From Monosporascus cannonballus (lineage: Eukaryota; Ascomycota; Sordariomycetes; Xylariales), in NCBI GenBank assembly GCA_004154925.1, contig QJNS01000743.1, positions 62,378 to 126,377 on the forward strand: a stretch of DNA of 64,000 nucleotides, read 5' to 3'. The notes below the pieces were generated by a model. That model was given only the letters and a program-made list of their open reading frames with translations, made no database searches and had not been told where the DNA came from. This document shows positions 35,251 through 46,332 of this stretch, piece by piece. Position 1 is the stretch's first letter; every line of letters begins with the position of its first letter. The translations under genes were made by a program, and so were the position numbers.

Positions 35251-35376
35251 TAGTTCATATTTTTAAAAAAGTATTTATAAATAAATCGAAAATATCTTAT
35301 ATATTCCTTTATTTTTAAAATCTATCAAAATGTCGTCTAATAAAAATTACCTATTTAATAAATAAAATGTGTTGAA

Positions 35377-35379
<3 letters not shown>

Positions 35380-35414
<35 letters not shown>
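35380..35414 (+). repeat. (TA)n microsatellite
   Basis: An uninterrupted TA dinucleotide tract of 35 bases lies in the AT-rich stretch. Confidence 0.95.
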
Positions 35415-35418
<4 letters not shown>

Positions 35419-37965
35419 TAGAAAAAGGTTAATAAATTTAAAAATATTACAATATATTTAAATAAACTATATTTTGTTTAAAGACAGACTTTCTACAATT
35501 TGGTCTTTTTAACCCGTATTTAATAATATATATAGTTTTAGGTTTAATATTAAAAACCTTTAACAGATGTTTTAGTAATGTATATATATTTTTTTAAAAA
35601 AAACTAACAATAAAAAATACCGGCTTTTTACGATAACCTAAATTAACAATCGGTGATCGATAGATCATCCTAAACTACCGTCTTTTTTAAATGTAAATAA
35701 AACAAAAACAGTAAGTTTTGATTTTGATTTTCGAATTTCTTTAATATGTAAATTTTTTTGTATGTATTTTTTTAAACAATTCTTATTAAAAGTCTGAAAT
35801 CAAATAAATTAATTTTATAAGCAATAATTTACCCCGTATTCATTTTATAACATATTTGGTTTTCGGAAAGGTAAAAAACCTTTTCGGTTTTTTTCTCAAA
35901 ATATACTTTGCGGAATATATTTAAATATCTAAAAAATTATACAGTTTTAAGAATAATTTTCTTTCTCAATTAAAAATATTGCGATTATTACCAGAGTTAA
36001 CGAAATTAACGACGTGAATTAATATGCTACTTAATATTAAATTTATTAATTTCTTGTTAATTTCTTTAACAATATTTTTGGTAATTGATTCGTGCTTTAT
36101 AATATCTAGTAATATATTGTATTTGTCTATTTTTAACCGAAATTACAATACCTCAAATATTCAACTAATACAGCAAATTACAAAATACTTCTACCGGAAT
36201 CGTCGAATTTATTAATATTTATTCTTTATTTTTATTTTTATTTTAAATAACTTTATAAAATTAAATGAATTCTTTTATTAATCCTTATTAATATAAATAT
36301 ATCAACAACAACAAAACGAAAATTATATTTCCTAACGAAATATTTACTATATATATTTATTTTTATTTTTATATTTAAATCTATCTATGTTATACTCGTA
36401 TGTTAATTGCTTTTTAATAATAATAACCAAACTTTGTAAAAACGGCCTTACGCCGATTTTACGGCATTATTCGACCGAAATAAATTAACCGCATATTTTT
36501 ATTTTAATAACAAGTTTTTCGATTTATTTGAATTATCGAAATATATAAAACTTTATACGCTAATAAATTGATATTTAATTGTCATAGAGTTGGTTTTCAA
36601 TTAAAAAGATATTTTATTTTTACGTTTTACGTTATAATCGAAATTAATATACCTTTTTTTACATTTTTAATATTTCGAGATATAGTCTCTTTTTTCAATA
36701 TTTATCGGCCTTTTTAATTAAACGAATTTATTAAGATAAATACTTATTTAGTTATAAAGAGTTCTGTTTAAATTTTTTCCTCTTTATTTAATATAAAAAT
36801 CTTTAATTAAATTCCCTTTATTAAGTTATTATCTTAAAACGTGCGTAAACGTATTCGTTTACTCTTTATTTAGTTTTTAGTCTTAATACTAAATAATCTA
36901 TATATAATCGTCTAGTGTATTTACAATAAACTTTTACTTAAAAATACCTTTTATTTAAATATATAATTCTTAAAATTTATCTTACTTTATAATTAGAGTG
37001 ATATATTAATTTAAAGAAATCACTTTTTAATTTCAAATTTACGTTTTCTATTTTAATTATCTTAACCTGTTAAATTATTACAATATTTTTGGATAATTTG
37101 TCGCTTTATTTTTATTCGTCGAAAATATTTTGCAATATAGGGTTTATACTTTTACCATCGGAATATGTTATTTTTATAAAAAAACTTTAATTATTTTACA
37201 ATATTTCTCGATCCTTTCTTATATATTATCGTGATATATTTATTATTTTAATTGTATTCTTTTTACTCTTTGCACAACCTAATATATATATCGAATTCGG
37301 CACTTTAATCCTTGTAATAATATAGTATTTATAATAAATATAATATAGTTTTTTTATTTTTATGTTAGAAACTGTTCATTGAATAATTACTCGGAATATT
37401 CTAATAATTTGAAATATTTTTGTACTTTTTAATAATGATAATAAGTTATAAGAATTTAATCAAGAGGTTATGCTTTTATCGATTTCGTTTTAATTATTTT
37501 AAAAACCTTGTTTTATAAATATAATGCGTTTTTATCGCACTTTATAATATAAACGCAAAAGGTTTGTTATTAAAAATTTATTAAATATATAATTAATAAT
37601 TGAATTTGAGTTATTTTAAAATAAATACATAATTATTATTAATCTTATTTGTTTTAACCGTTTTATTAAATAACCTTTTTTATTATTATTTTCTACAATA
37701 TTTCCAACCTATTTTAAACGTAAAATATTTTGATTTCTTTTATCGTTTAACATAAAGTTGGTTATTATAAATTAAATTTAAAAACGTTTCAGTTTAATCT
37801 TCTTAATTGTTACGTTATTTTAAAGAAATTCTATAAATATATAAGCAAAATATTAATTAAATAATCGCATATAATATTAAACAATAAGTATATTAATAGA
37901 TTTTTATTTAGGTTATGTATATATTTGCTCGAACTTATGATTTTATAATTATCTCAAGTGGGTAA

Positions 37966-37985
37966 GTCGGCGATTAGTCGCCGAC
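37966..37985. repeat. GC-rich perfect hairpin in AT desert
   Basis: GTCGGCGA-TTAG-TCGCCGAC forms an 8-bp perfect stem with a 4-base loop. It is surrounded for kilobases by sequence that is overwhelmingly A and T. Confidence 0.8.
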
Positions 37986-39163
37986 ATCTAGTCGTACCTT
38001 TCGTATTCTCTTATTTTCTTACGTATTTATCTTATATGTTTTTTATATTAATATTATTTTATTTTATAATCTTCTAATTAATACATATTTAAAATGCTTT
38101 ACTTAATATTTTAAGTTATTATATATATATACATCAAAATAATTTATACCTTATTTCCTTATAAAAGCTTATCAAAACTACTTTGTAATTTATTTTATTA
38201 ATATTAAAAAATTATTATTAAAATTCTAAATATTTTGGGAGAATTTATTATTTAATATATTTTTTATTTTAAATACTTATAACTTTACTAATTTACATTT
38301 TCGATATTGTTTAAATATTTATTAAATAATAATTAACGCAATAATGAATTTAAGTTTTTCAATTAAAATTTTAAAATCTTTACTTTTTATTACAAGTTTT
38401 ATTATAAAATAAGTTATATAACTGTAACTAGTAAATATTTTCATTAAAATTTAAAATAAAATATAATTCTATAATTTTTATATTATTAAATAAATAACAT
38501 ATATTTTATAGAAAGTTTGATGAAAAGGCGTATTTTAATATGCGATTACCTAAATATATTATCGGTTTAAAAATATATATATAATTATAAATAAAAGTAA
38601 TTTAACTTTATTTTGTATTATAGTTACTTTTCTATTATATCTTTTAAATTTTTATAGCTTTATTTTAACATTAAATATAAAATATTAAAATTTTAAACTT
38701 AATATTTTTAAGAAAATATTATAATATATTTCGAAATAAATCATTTTAAAAACTTCGTGATAATATTTTAGTGTTTATAAAAAACTTTATTTTGATTTTT
38801 AAAAACGATTAAGAATTTTAAAAATATATTAATTTAAATATCTATTTATAACAAATATTACATATTTATAACTTTTAGCATTTTTTAAAAATCCGTAAAA
38901 TTAATAATTTTTAAAATTAAACGAAATTCTTTTTATTTAATATATAACATATTTACCTATTTATTTTTGTTTATTATATATTTAATATTTAACTGTTATA
39001 AAACTTTTTAAATAAATTAAATATTAATAAATTATAATAAAGTTAAATAACTTAAGTATAAATTCCTTATAATTTTAATAATAATTTGTTATAACTTTAC
39101 AATTCTTAAAGTACCGTTTTATTTATAAATTACAAATATGAAATAAAATGTTATTACATAAAT

Positions 39164-39333
39164 TGTTGCAACCTAACAAGCTCCGGCCTTAAGAAACGGT
39201 CAAACAATGATAACACGGACCACCTCTCAGGCCACGTAACAAGTTATCACTGCGGTAAGATAGCAAAGGTGCGACGCTAACCATAATACTAAAAGGTCAG
39301 CAATTCCAAACTCCAATTTGGGGTTTGCCTTAT
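39164..39333 (+). repeat. Truncated LTR start, GypB-related family
   Basis: It begins TGTTGCAACCTAACAAGCTC and follows the GypB LTR for about 90 bp (CTCCGG-CTTAAGAAACGGTCAA, then GGACCACC, CACGTAAC). It then diverges and is cut by the insertion of GypC at 39333. The rest of this LTR was not found on the far side of GypC. Composition is only mildly AT-shifted. Confidence 0.6.
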
Positions 39334-39777
39334 TGTTATGATCCGACAGGCTGCGGCCTCGGAAAACGGTCGCAACAGGAAAATGACTAAGCCATGTGGG
39401 ACGAGTCACGTAATAGCTCGACAGGATCGATCGTAGAGCCCATAGAGCCAGGCTCGACAGGATCGATCGTAAAGCCCATGGAGCCAGATTCGACAAGATC
39501 GATCGTAAAGCCCATAAAGCCAAGTTCGACAGGATCGATCGTGAAACCTATAAAGCCAGGCTTAATAAAAACGGTAAAAACAAAATGTAATACGTTTATT
39601 ATTTTTATAATTTATACAATTTTAACTTATAATATAATATTATTATTTAAGGTATTTTTAAAATTAGGAAATATAATATAATTATTAAATTTAATGGTTA
39701 AAGTTTTACGATATTTCTATTAATATAAATTTATCGACTTAAAGTTTAATAATTGGTTAAACCGTTTAGCCGTTATA
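39334..39777 (+). repeat. GypC 5' LTR (444 bp) with four 36-bp minisatellite units
   Basis: Units starting GCTCGACAGGATCGATCGTA lie at 39416-39451, 39452-39487, 39488-39523 and 39524-39559. Because 36 is divisible by three, they keep frames open on both strands and create spurious repeat-rich reading frames, which are not genes. Confidence 0.93.
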
Positions 39778-39879
39778 CGTTATAAGCTTTTATTTAATAA
39801 TACCGTTAAATTCTAAGCAATATTTAATATTATCAAAATATCGACCAGCGCTTAAGAAACCCCTATTTAATAGCTTTAG

Positions 39880-42800
39880 GTTTAAATCCAGAAATTGGAG
39901 AAAAAAATCCGACAAATTAGGGCTACGCCGTTTACTTAAACATTTTTGGCCCGTATAAAACCTAGGAAGCCAAAGCCTTATAATAAAAAGGGCAACTTTT
40001 AAACTTTTTTAACTTAGGCACGAATTTATTTTCGTTTCCTAAACCTTAATAACCTTACGGATCAGGTTTTAACAATAGAAATATGCCTAACGAAAAATAC
40101 GGCTAACTGGTTTAAGCTTATTATAAGAAATTTCCTGGAAATAAAAAAATCGGATAAAAAGGATTTTATCAATAAAATTTTTTTACTTTATACCAATTTC
40201 GAAAATAAAATACGTAATAATTTTGGTAATCCGGATAAAAAACGATTTACGGCCTAATAACTCCTATATTTTCGATAAAAAGGACCTATATCCAAGTACG
40301 CCGTAACCTTTAAAAGCTTTACGGCTAAGGCGGGATAAAAAAACGACAAAACTAATACCCTTATCGACATATTTTATAAAGGGTTAAAAATAATATAAAA
40401 AATAAAATTATATAAATCGAATAATTAATTATTTTAAACCGGTATATTATAAAAATAATTAAAATTAATAATCGACAGTTTGAAAAACGACAAGAAAAAA
40501 AAGGATAATATGCTTTACATTTGAGATATAACAAATTTAACTAAGAGAAAAAACGAAACGTACCCTTTACTTTTTACAGAACGGCATTAGGACCTATAGA
40601 ACTCGGCGTTATCCATAGACAAAACTAAAACCAGATTAAATACTTTAATTACGGTAAAATGGGATATAAGGCCTATAAATATAGGAAATCCAAGAAGCCA
40701 CGGTAAAACAATTAAACCCTTATACCGGAGGGATAATCCAGAAATAACTAAAAAAATCATAATAAAGTTATTTATATAATCAAAGCTAAATATATATCAA
40801 GTTTACGACAAAAAGTCCAATAAGGACCTTTACGATAAGAAATCCGAAATCCGACAAAAAATATAAAAAGCCAAAAAGCTAGCTTAATAAATATCGTAAA
40901 TATAGTAAGAAATATTATGAGGATAATTACGCGAATATTAGAACTGGATAAAAGAAATTTGTCCCGGAATCCCAGATCGACATGGCAAAATATATACTAT
41001 ATATTATCGATAACGAAAATATCCCGATTACGAAAAATGGAAGCAGTATATTTACGAACGAATTACCCGTATATATTATAAGGGATTTGACTTTTTAAAC
41101 CGTATCGGAAATAATAAAAACGATAAATAATAATATCGATATTTTCGATTTATAACCCTAGAAGATATCCAGCAGTTAACCGAAATAAAAAGCTAGCCTG
41201 AAAAAAAGTAATACCCGCAAAAAAAACCCTTTTGTTATTATAAATAATATAATTACTAAACGGAAAAAAGTTAATCTAGCATACGATTAAAAGTATTATT
41301 AAAAAATTATTACGGGTTTTTATTTTTAATTGATATTTATTATAAACCTTTATAAAAAAAGTAATTAAGGAAAAAATACGTTGATTTATAAAAAAGCTTT
41401 AAAATAATAATTAAGATAATACATAATGAGATATGATTACAAATATAAGAAAATAATTTATTTATTAGGGAAAGAAATTGCAAAAAAACTTAAAAGCAAT
41501 TAATACGGCTTAAAGGAACAGTACGCCGGTAATAACGATAAATATGGCAACTTAATAGGCTAAATAAAAAAATATAAGCGAAATTCGACAAATTCAAATA
41601 AGAATTAAAAGAATAAGGTTATTTATAAAAAAGCCGTAAGATAACGAAATTTAGAGAAATTAAAAAGAACTTCCGAAAAAGGTTTTAAACGTAACGATAG
41701 GAAACGTTAACGATTTTATTACGTTGGATATACGAATTAGAACGTATTGGTATACCGCAATAGTAAATTACGGAATTCTAAGCGGAAATTATATTACACC
41801 AGATATAATTAATAGGCTTAGATTATTATAGAAATACAAATTAAAACCTTATACGGCGATAAATACCGAAAATTAGAAATTCGTTTACGATAACGGAAAA
41901 ATTATATACGAAATTAATTATTTCGAAATCTTTATTTAAGAATAATATTAAATAATTAATTTTAATATTATTTTATTTGGGAATTGCGATATAATCTTAG
42001 GATTATTATAGATACGCCAGTACGGAATTTTAATTAACGGGAAAACTGTCCAGGTAAAATTGGTTTTATTTCTTATTAATAAACGAAAAAAAAGAAATTA
42101 AGATCTTAATATTTGATCGATAATAACGACAAAAATAAATATAAGAATATACCAAAAACCTTACTACCTAAAAAAACAAAACATAAGAAAAAAAATGGGT
42201 ATCAAAAAAATACGACGTATTATTGCTATTTTCAAAGCAAAACTGAAATAATTAAATAACGATTTAAAATAAAAATAAAAGTTCCAAAAATTAAAACATT
42301 TAATTAATATATTATTATAATATCATAGATATAAGTAACGTTTTAGGAAAAAGCTTAATACGAAAATACCAGAATATAGCGAATAAAATTATAAAATAAT
42401 TTTTAAAAAAAGATTTTCGATAAAGTTTTACCTTATATACAACTTTAATAAAAATAAATTACGTATTTTTAGAAAATACCTGGAAAATCAATTACAGAAA
42501 AACTAAATTTGACTTTCGAAATTACTAATAAAATATCTAATATTTTTCGTAATAAAAAATTGGGAAATTATAACTTATATTTAATTATTAATAACTAAAT
42601 AATATTACAGTTAAAAATCGAATATTATTATCCCTAATTATAAAAATAAAAAACCGATTTTATAAAGTTAAATAATTTACAATATTTGATTTCAGAAATG
42701 GATATAATCTTATTAGCATTAAAAAAGGATACGAATAAAAAATAGCTTTTAGGACGAAATACAAATTATTTAAGTATTTGATTACATTAATAAGATTTAC

Positions 42801-45110
42801 GAACGTACCAGTAATTTTCTAGTAAATGGTTAATTACGTATTACGAAAATACCTCGATATTTTCGTCGTTTGCTATCTCGACGACATTTTTATCTTTTTA
42901 AAAATAAAAAAAATGTACGCAAAATACGTTTATAAAGTTTTTTAAGCTTTATAGGACGCAAGGTTATTTATTAATACAAAAAAAAGTTAGTTTTATAAGT
43001 AAGAAATAAAATATCTGGAATATATTATTATCTTAGCGTATATCAGAATAAACCTTAAGAAAATCGCTGCAGTTATAAAATAACAAACGTTAATAACGGT
43101 TAAAAAATATAGATATTTTTTGGATTCGCTAATTATTACAGGAAGTTTATTCGAAACTTTAATAAAATAACTATATCTTTAATGAATTTTACGAAAAAAA
43201 AAGAATTTAAATGGACGCTAAATACGGAAAAAGCATATGAAAATATCAAGAATGCGATTATTAACGAATTAATATAAATTATATATAATTTAAACCGGCC
43301 CGTTAAACTTAAAACCGATATTTCGGATTACGCGTTAAACGTAATAATCGGATAACGAAATAATCGAAATAAATCATACCTTATTGTATTTTTTTCGTAT
43401 AAATTAAAAAAAGCCGAACTTAATTATGGTATTCCAGATAAGGAATTTATAGCTATTATTATGGTATTTCGGAAATTTAGGTATTTCCTGAAGGAAAATT
43501 CGTATTAAGTTAAGGTTTATACGAATTATTAAAATCTTACCCGATTTACTATAACTAGGGAATTTACAAAATAAAAATTAAAATACGTAAAGAAATTGGC
43601 AAATTTCGATTTCGTTAGTACTTATAAAAAAGTTTAAAAAATAACAAAGCAAATATTTTAAGCGGGCGATTAAATCTAGAAAAAAATTAATGAAACTTAA
43701 CTATATAATTTTTAATATTATTATAAAAATATATTTACGCTTACGACAAATTCCGATGATTCGAGTAGTACCTTACAATATATACTAGAAAATTTAATAG
43801 CATAACGATAGTTTTTTAAAAAAAAAACCAAAAAAACAAATAAAATATAAGTTCCAAAAAAATACGAAAAAGATTTAATACAAAAAATATATAAATATTA
43901 GTTATATGGATATTTAGAGATTTACAAAACCTTAAAGCGATTTTAACGTATATATTCTTTTTTTTAAATAAAATTAACGGTATAAAAAATTATATGGCAA
44001 TACGATATTTGCGCCAGAATAAAGGTTTAACGATATAAGCTATATGGAGAATTATAGTTATTACTAGTCGTAAAATGATTATAGTATTTAGTTATACTCG
44101 ATTTTATTACCAAATTTTCTATATCAAAAAACCTAATTATAGGAATATATTATAATAGTATTTTCGTAATTGTCGATCGATTTACGAAATTTTCTTATTT
44201 CTTACCATATTATAATAATACAAACGCCGAATAATTAACATATATATAATTTTAATCATATTTTTAATATATCTGGATTATTAACAGAAATTATATTAAA
44301 TAAAGGATTAACCTTTATATTTAGGTTTTGGCAAGGCCTTATGGCATAAATCGGCCTAAACTACAAATTATTTAACGTATTTAAACTTTATATAAATAAA
44401 TAAATAAAATAAATAAATTTAACCTTGGAAATTTATTTATAATATTATATCAATTATAAACAGAATAACTGGGTTAAAAAGTTATTTATTATTTAAATGG
44501 TTTATAATACTAATTATTACGAAAATATTAAAATAATATCTGTAAACGTTAATTTTGGTTTTATTCCAAAAGTTTACAAAAAAAATACGTAACGACAGTT
44601 TAATTAATATTAAAGCAATTTTTATAGTAAAATAGTTACGATAATTATACCAAAAAATAAAAACTGAACTGGAATTCGTACGGAATTAGATAAGTAAGTA
44701 TTATAATTAGAAAAAGTTAAAGGGATAAATTTTCGAAAAAGGGAAAATAACTTTTCTCATTATAAAAAATATTTAAATAAAAAAACCCAGCAAAAAACTT
44801 GATTTCAAATATATTAGTCCATATAAAATCGTCAAGAAAATCTTAGAAAATAATTATTAGTTAAAACTTCCGCCAAAAGTTAAATTTTATTTAATTCTTT
44901 ATGTTTCCTTATTTAAGTTAATAGCAAATATAATTAAAATATATATAGCATAAAACGATATGGAAATAAAAAACGAATAAATATACGAAATAGAAAAAAT
45001 CTTTAATATGCGAAAGCAAAACGGATTTACCCAGTACTTAATTAAATGGAAAAAATATCCAGATTCCAAGAACACCTGGAAACCCGCCAAAAATCTTATT
45101 GGCGCCTAAC
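39880..45110 (+). pseudogene. GypC gag-pol polyprotein, RIP-inactivated
   Basis: The zinc knuckle position (about 40640-40690) reads KYFNYGKMGYKAYKY, so all Cys and His ligands are now Tyr, as expected from TGC/CAT-type changes. The reverse transcriptase still has CYLDD at 42871-42885. The integrase reads FVIVDRFTKF with the first Asp at 44175-44177. The chromodomain (45023-45110) reads TQYLIKWKKYPDSKNTWK with its aromatic cage residues largely intact. Numerous stops make it non-functional. Confidence 0.88.
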
Positions 45111-45599
45111 GTTTATTAAAAAACCTTTATTAGCAACGCCGAAGTCAGCGGGATTAAAAGTTCCCTAATTAATAAATAATTAATCGGTGGATTCCAGGTT
45201 AAATTAGTCGAAAGGAGCCACGGTTTTTATCGACGTGGCCTTAGCGGCCTCCAATTCGGCTTGTTTTTCTTAACGTTCCAACTTATCCAACTCCTCCAGG
45301 GATCGAAGCCCACGAAATAGCATACGTGTTATACGGTCGGCCCATAATTTCTTTTATTTTCGAAAACGACGAACCTTCGTTTACGTTTGTTCCATTTTCT
45401 TTTTAGTTTTCTTAAGTTCCGTTTTAACCTTAAGGTAATTAAAAACGAACTTTTCAAGTTAAGAAATAAAAAAACAATTAATATTATAAAGACTTTAATT
45501 CCGCGTTACGTATTCCTCGTACCGGGAAAAATCCGACGAAAAAACATAACAAAATAACAATTCGGAACGAGCATATTAAAAATATATAAATATATCCAT
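45096..45599 (-). pseudogene. GypC antisense ORF, single frame of 167 codons
   Basis: From ATG at 45597-45599 to TAA at 45096-45098 one minus-strand frame holds throughout, with about nine internal stops, nearly all TAA in places where CAA (Gln) is likely. The N-terminal region has Cys-type slots Y6, Y9, C17, Y27, Y30, Y38 (x2, x7, x9, x2, x7), close to the GypA/GypB spacing. Most are Tyr as RIP would produce. The middle is Lys/Glu-rich and coiled-coil-like (KTELKKTKKKMEQT). Then come RRFRKQKKLW and RGLRSLEELDKLER, and the tail NKGFL near the end. The 3' end overlaps the chromodomain end of pol. No known product name fits. A DNA- or RNA-binding regulator of the element is a guess. Confidence 0.65.
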
Positions 45600-45750
45600 A
45601 GCTCGAAAAGTGATTAACTTAAGCAAGTTATTTCGCTTTTTTGTTTTTCTGTTAATCGGTTTTTTAATACGACCCGATATAATAGCAGAAGGAAGATTTA
45701 CAAAAAAAAGAAAAATTTTCGGGACGAAAATTACGCAAAAAAAAGGATCA

Positions 45751-46158
45751 TGTTATAACCCGACAGGCTGCGGCCTCGGAAAACGGTCGTAACAAGAAAA
45801 TAACTAAGCTATATAAGGCGAGTTACGTAATAGCTCGACAGAATCGATCGTAAAGCCCATAAAGCCAGGCTTAACAGGATCAATCGTAAAACTTATGGAA
45901 CTAGGTTCGATAAAATCGATCGTAAAGCTTATAAAGCTAGGCTTAATAAGGATAATAAAAACAAAATATAATACGCTTATTATTTTTATAATTTAAATAA
46001 TTTTAGCTTATAATATCATATCGTTATTTAAGGTATTTTTGATATTACGAAACGTAATACGATTATTATATTTATTACTTAAATTCTTACGATATTTCTG
46101 TTAATATAAACCTGTCGACTTAAGGTTTAATAATTGGTTAAACTGCCTAGCCATTATA
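45751..46158 (+). repeat. GypC 3' LTR (408 bp) with three 36-bp units
   Basis: Units lie at 45833-45868, 45869-45904 and 45905-45940. The LTR is exactly one unit (36 bp) shorter than the 5' LTR. Confidence 0.93.
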
Positions 46159-46168
46159 TTTATCGTGA

Positions 46169-46332
46169 TCAAGACCTCATTTGGGAGGTTGTGGCTGCGC
46201 CTGCGGCGCAGCAGCCGTTGCCACAGCTATAGCTTTTAATTAAAAAGTATCTGTCAGAGGTCCAATATATCAACTAAACCATTTTAAGAATTATCTCTAT
46301 AAAAATAACAAAATCTCCAAAATAAGGCTTAA
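46169..46332. repeat. Palindromic module with perfect GC hairpin
   Basis: It is related to 13535-13661. Inverted ends of CTCATTTGGGAGG / CTCCAAAATAAGG type surround the hairpin GCTGCGCC-TGC-GGCGCAGC (46194-46212), here with a perfect 8-bp stem. It lies directly right of GypC and may mark the outer end of the left palindrome arm. Confidence 0.62.

Larger units (their letters stand above)
35251..39163. other. Extremely AT-rich stretch, no gene recognised
   Basis: About 3.9 kb are dominated by A and T with stops in every frame. No Gypsy landmark (YLDD, VDRFTKF, chromodomain) could be read on either strand, though the missing parts of GypD and GypE would be expected here. It is best described as RIP-decayed repeat sequence. 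Confidence 0.55.
39334..46158 (+). mobile_element. GypC: complete Ty3/Gypsy chromovirus-type element
   Basis: LTRs of 444 bp (5') and 408 bp (3') start TGTTATGATCCGACAGGCTG / TGTTATAACCCGACAGGCTG and end CCGTTATA / CCATTATA. The target duplication is CTTAT (39329-39333) / TTTAT (46159-46163), with one transition. Total length is 6825 bp. The plus strand carries gag, reverse transcriptase, integrase and chromodomain, and an antisense frame adjoins the 3' LTR. The LTRs contain a 36-bp minisatellite with unequal copy number. Confidence 0.93.

Noticed and set aside
39394..39681. Open frame with a repeated SIVKPI-like 12-residue motif
   Set aside because: It is produced by the 36-bp LTR minisatellite, whose length is a multiple of three. 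A repeat-rich frame is open on the other strand as well (39227-39523), and the units vary without regard to coding.
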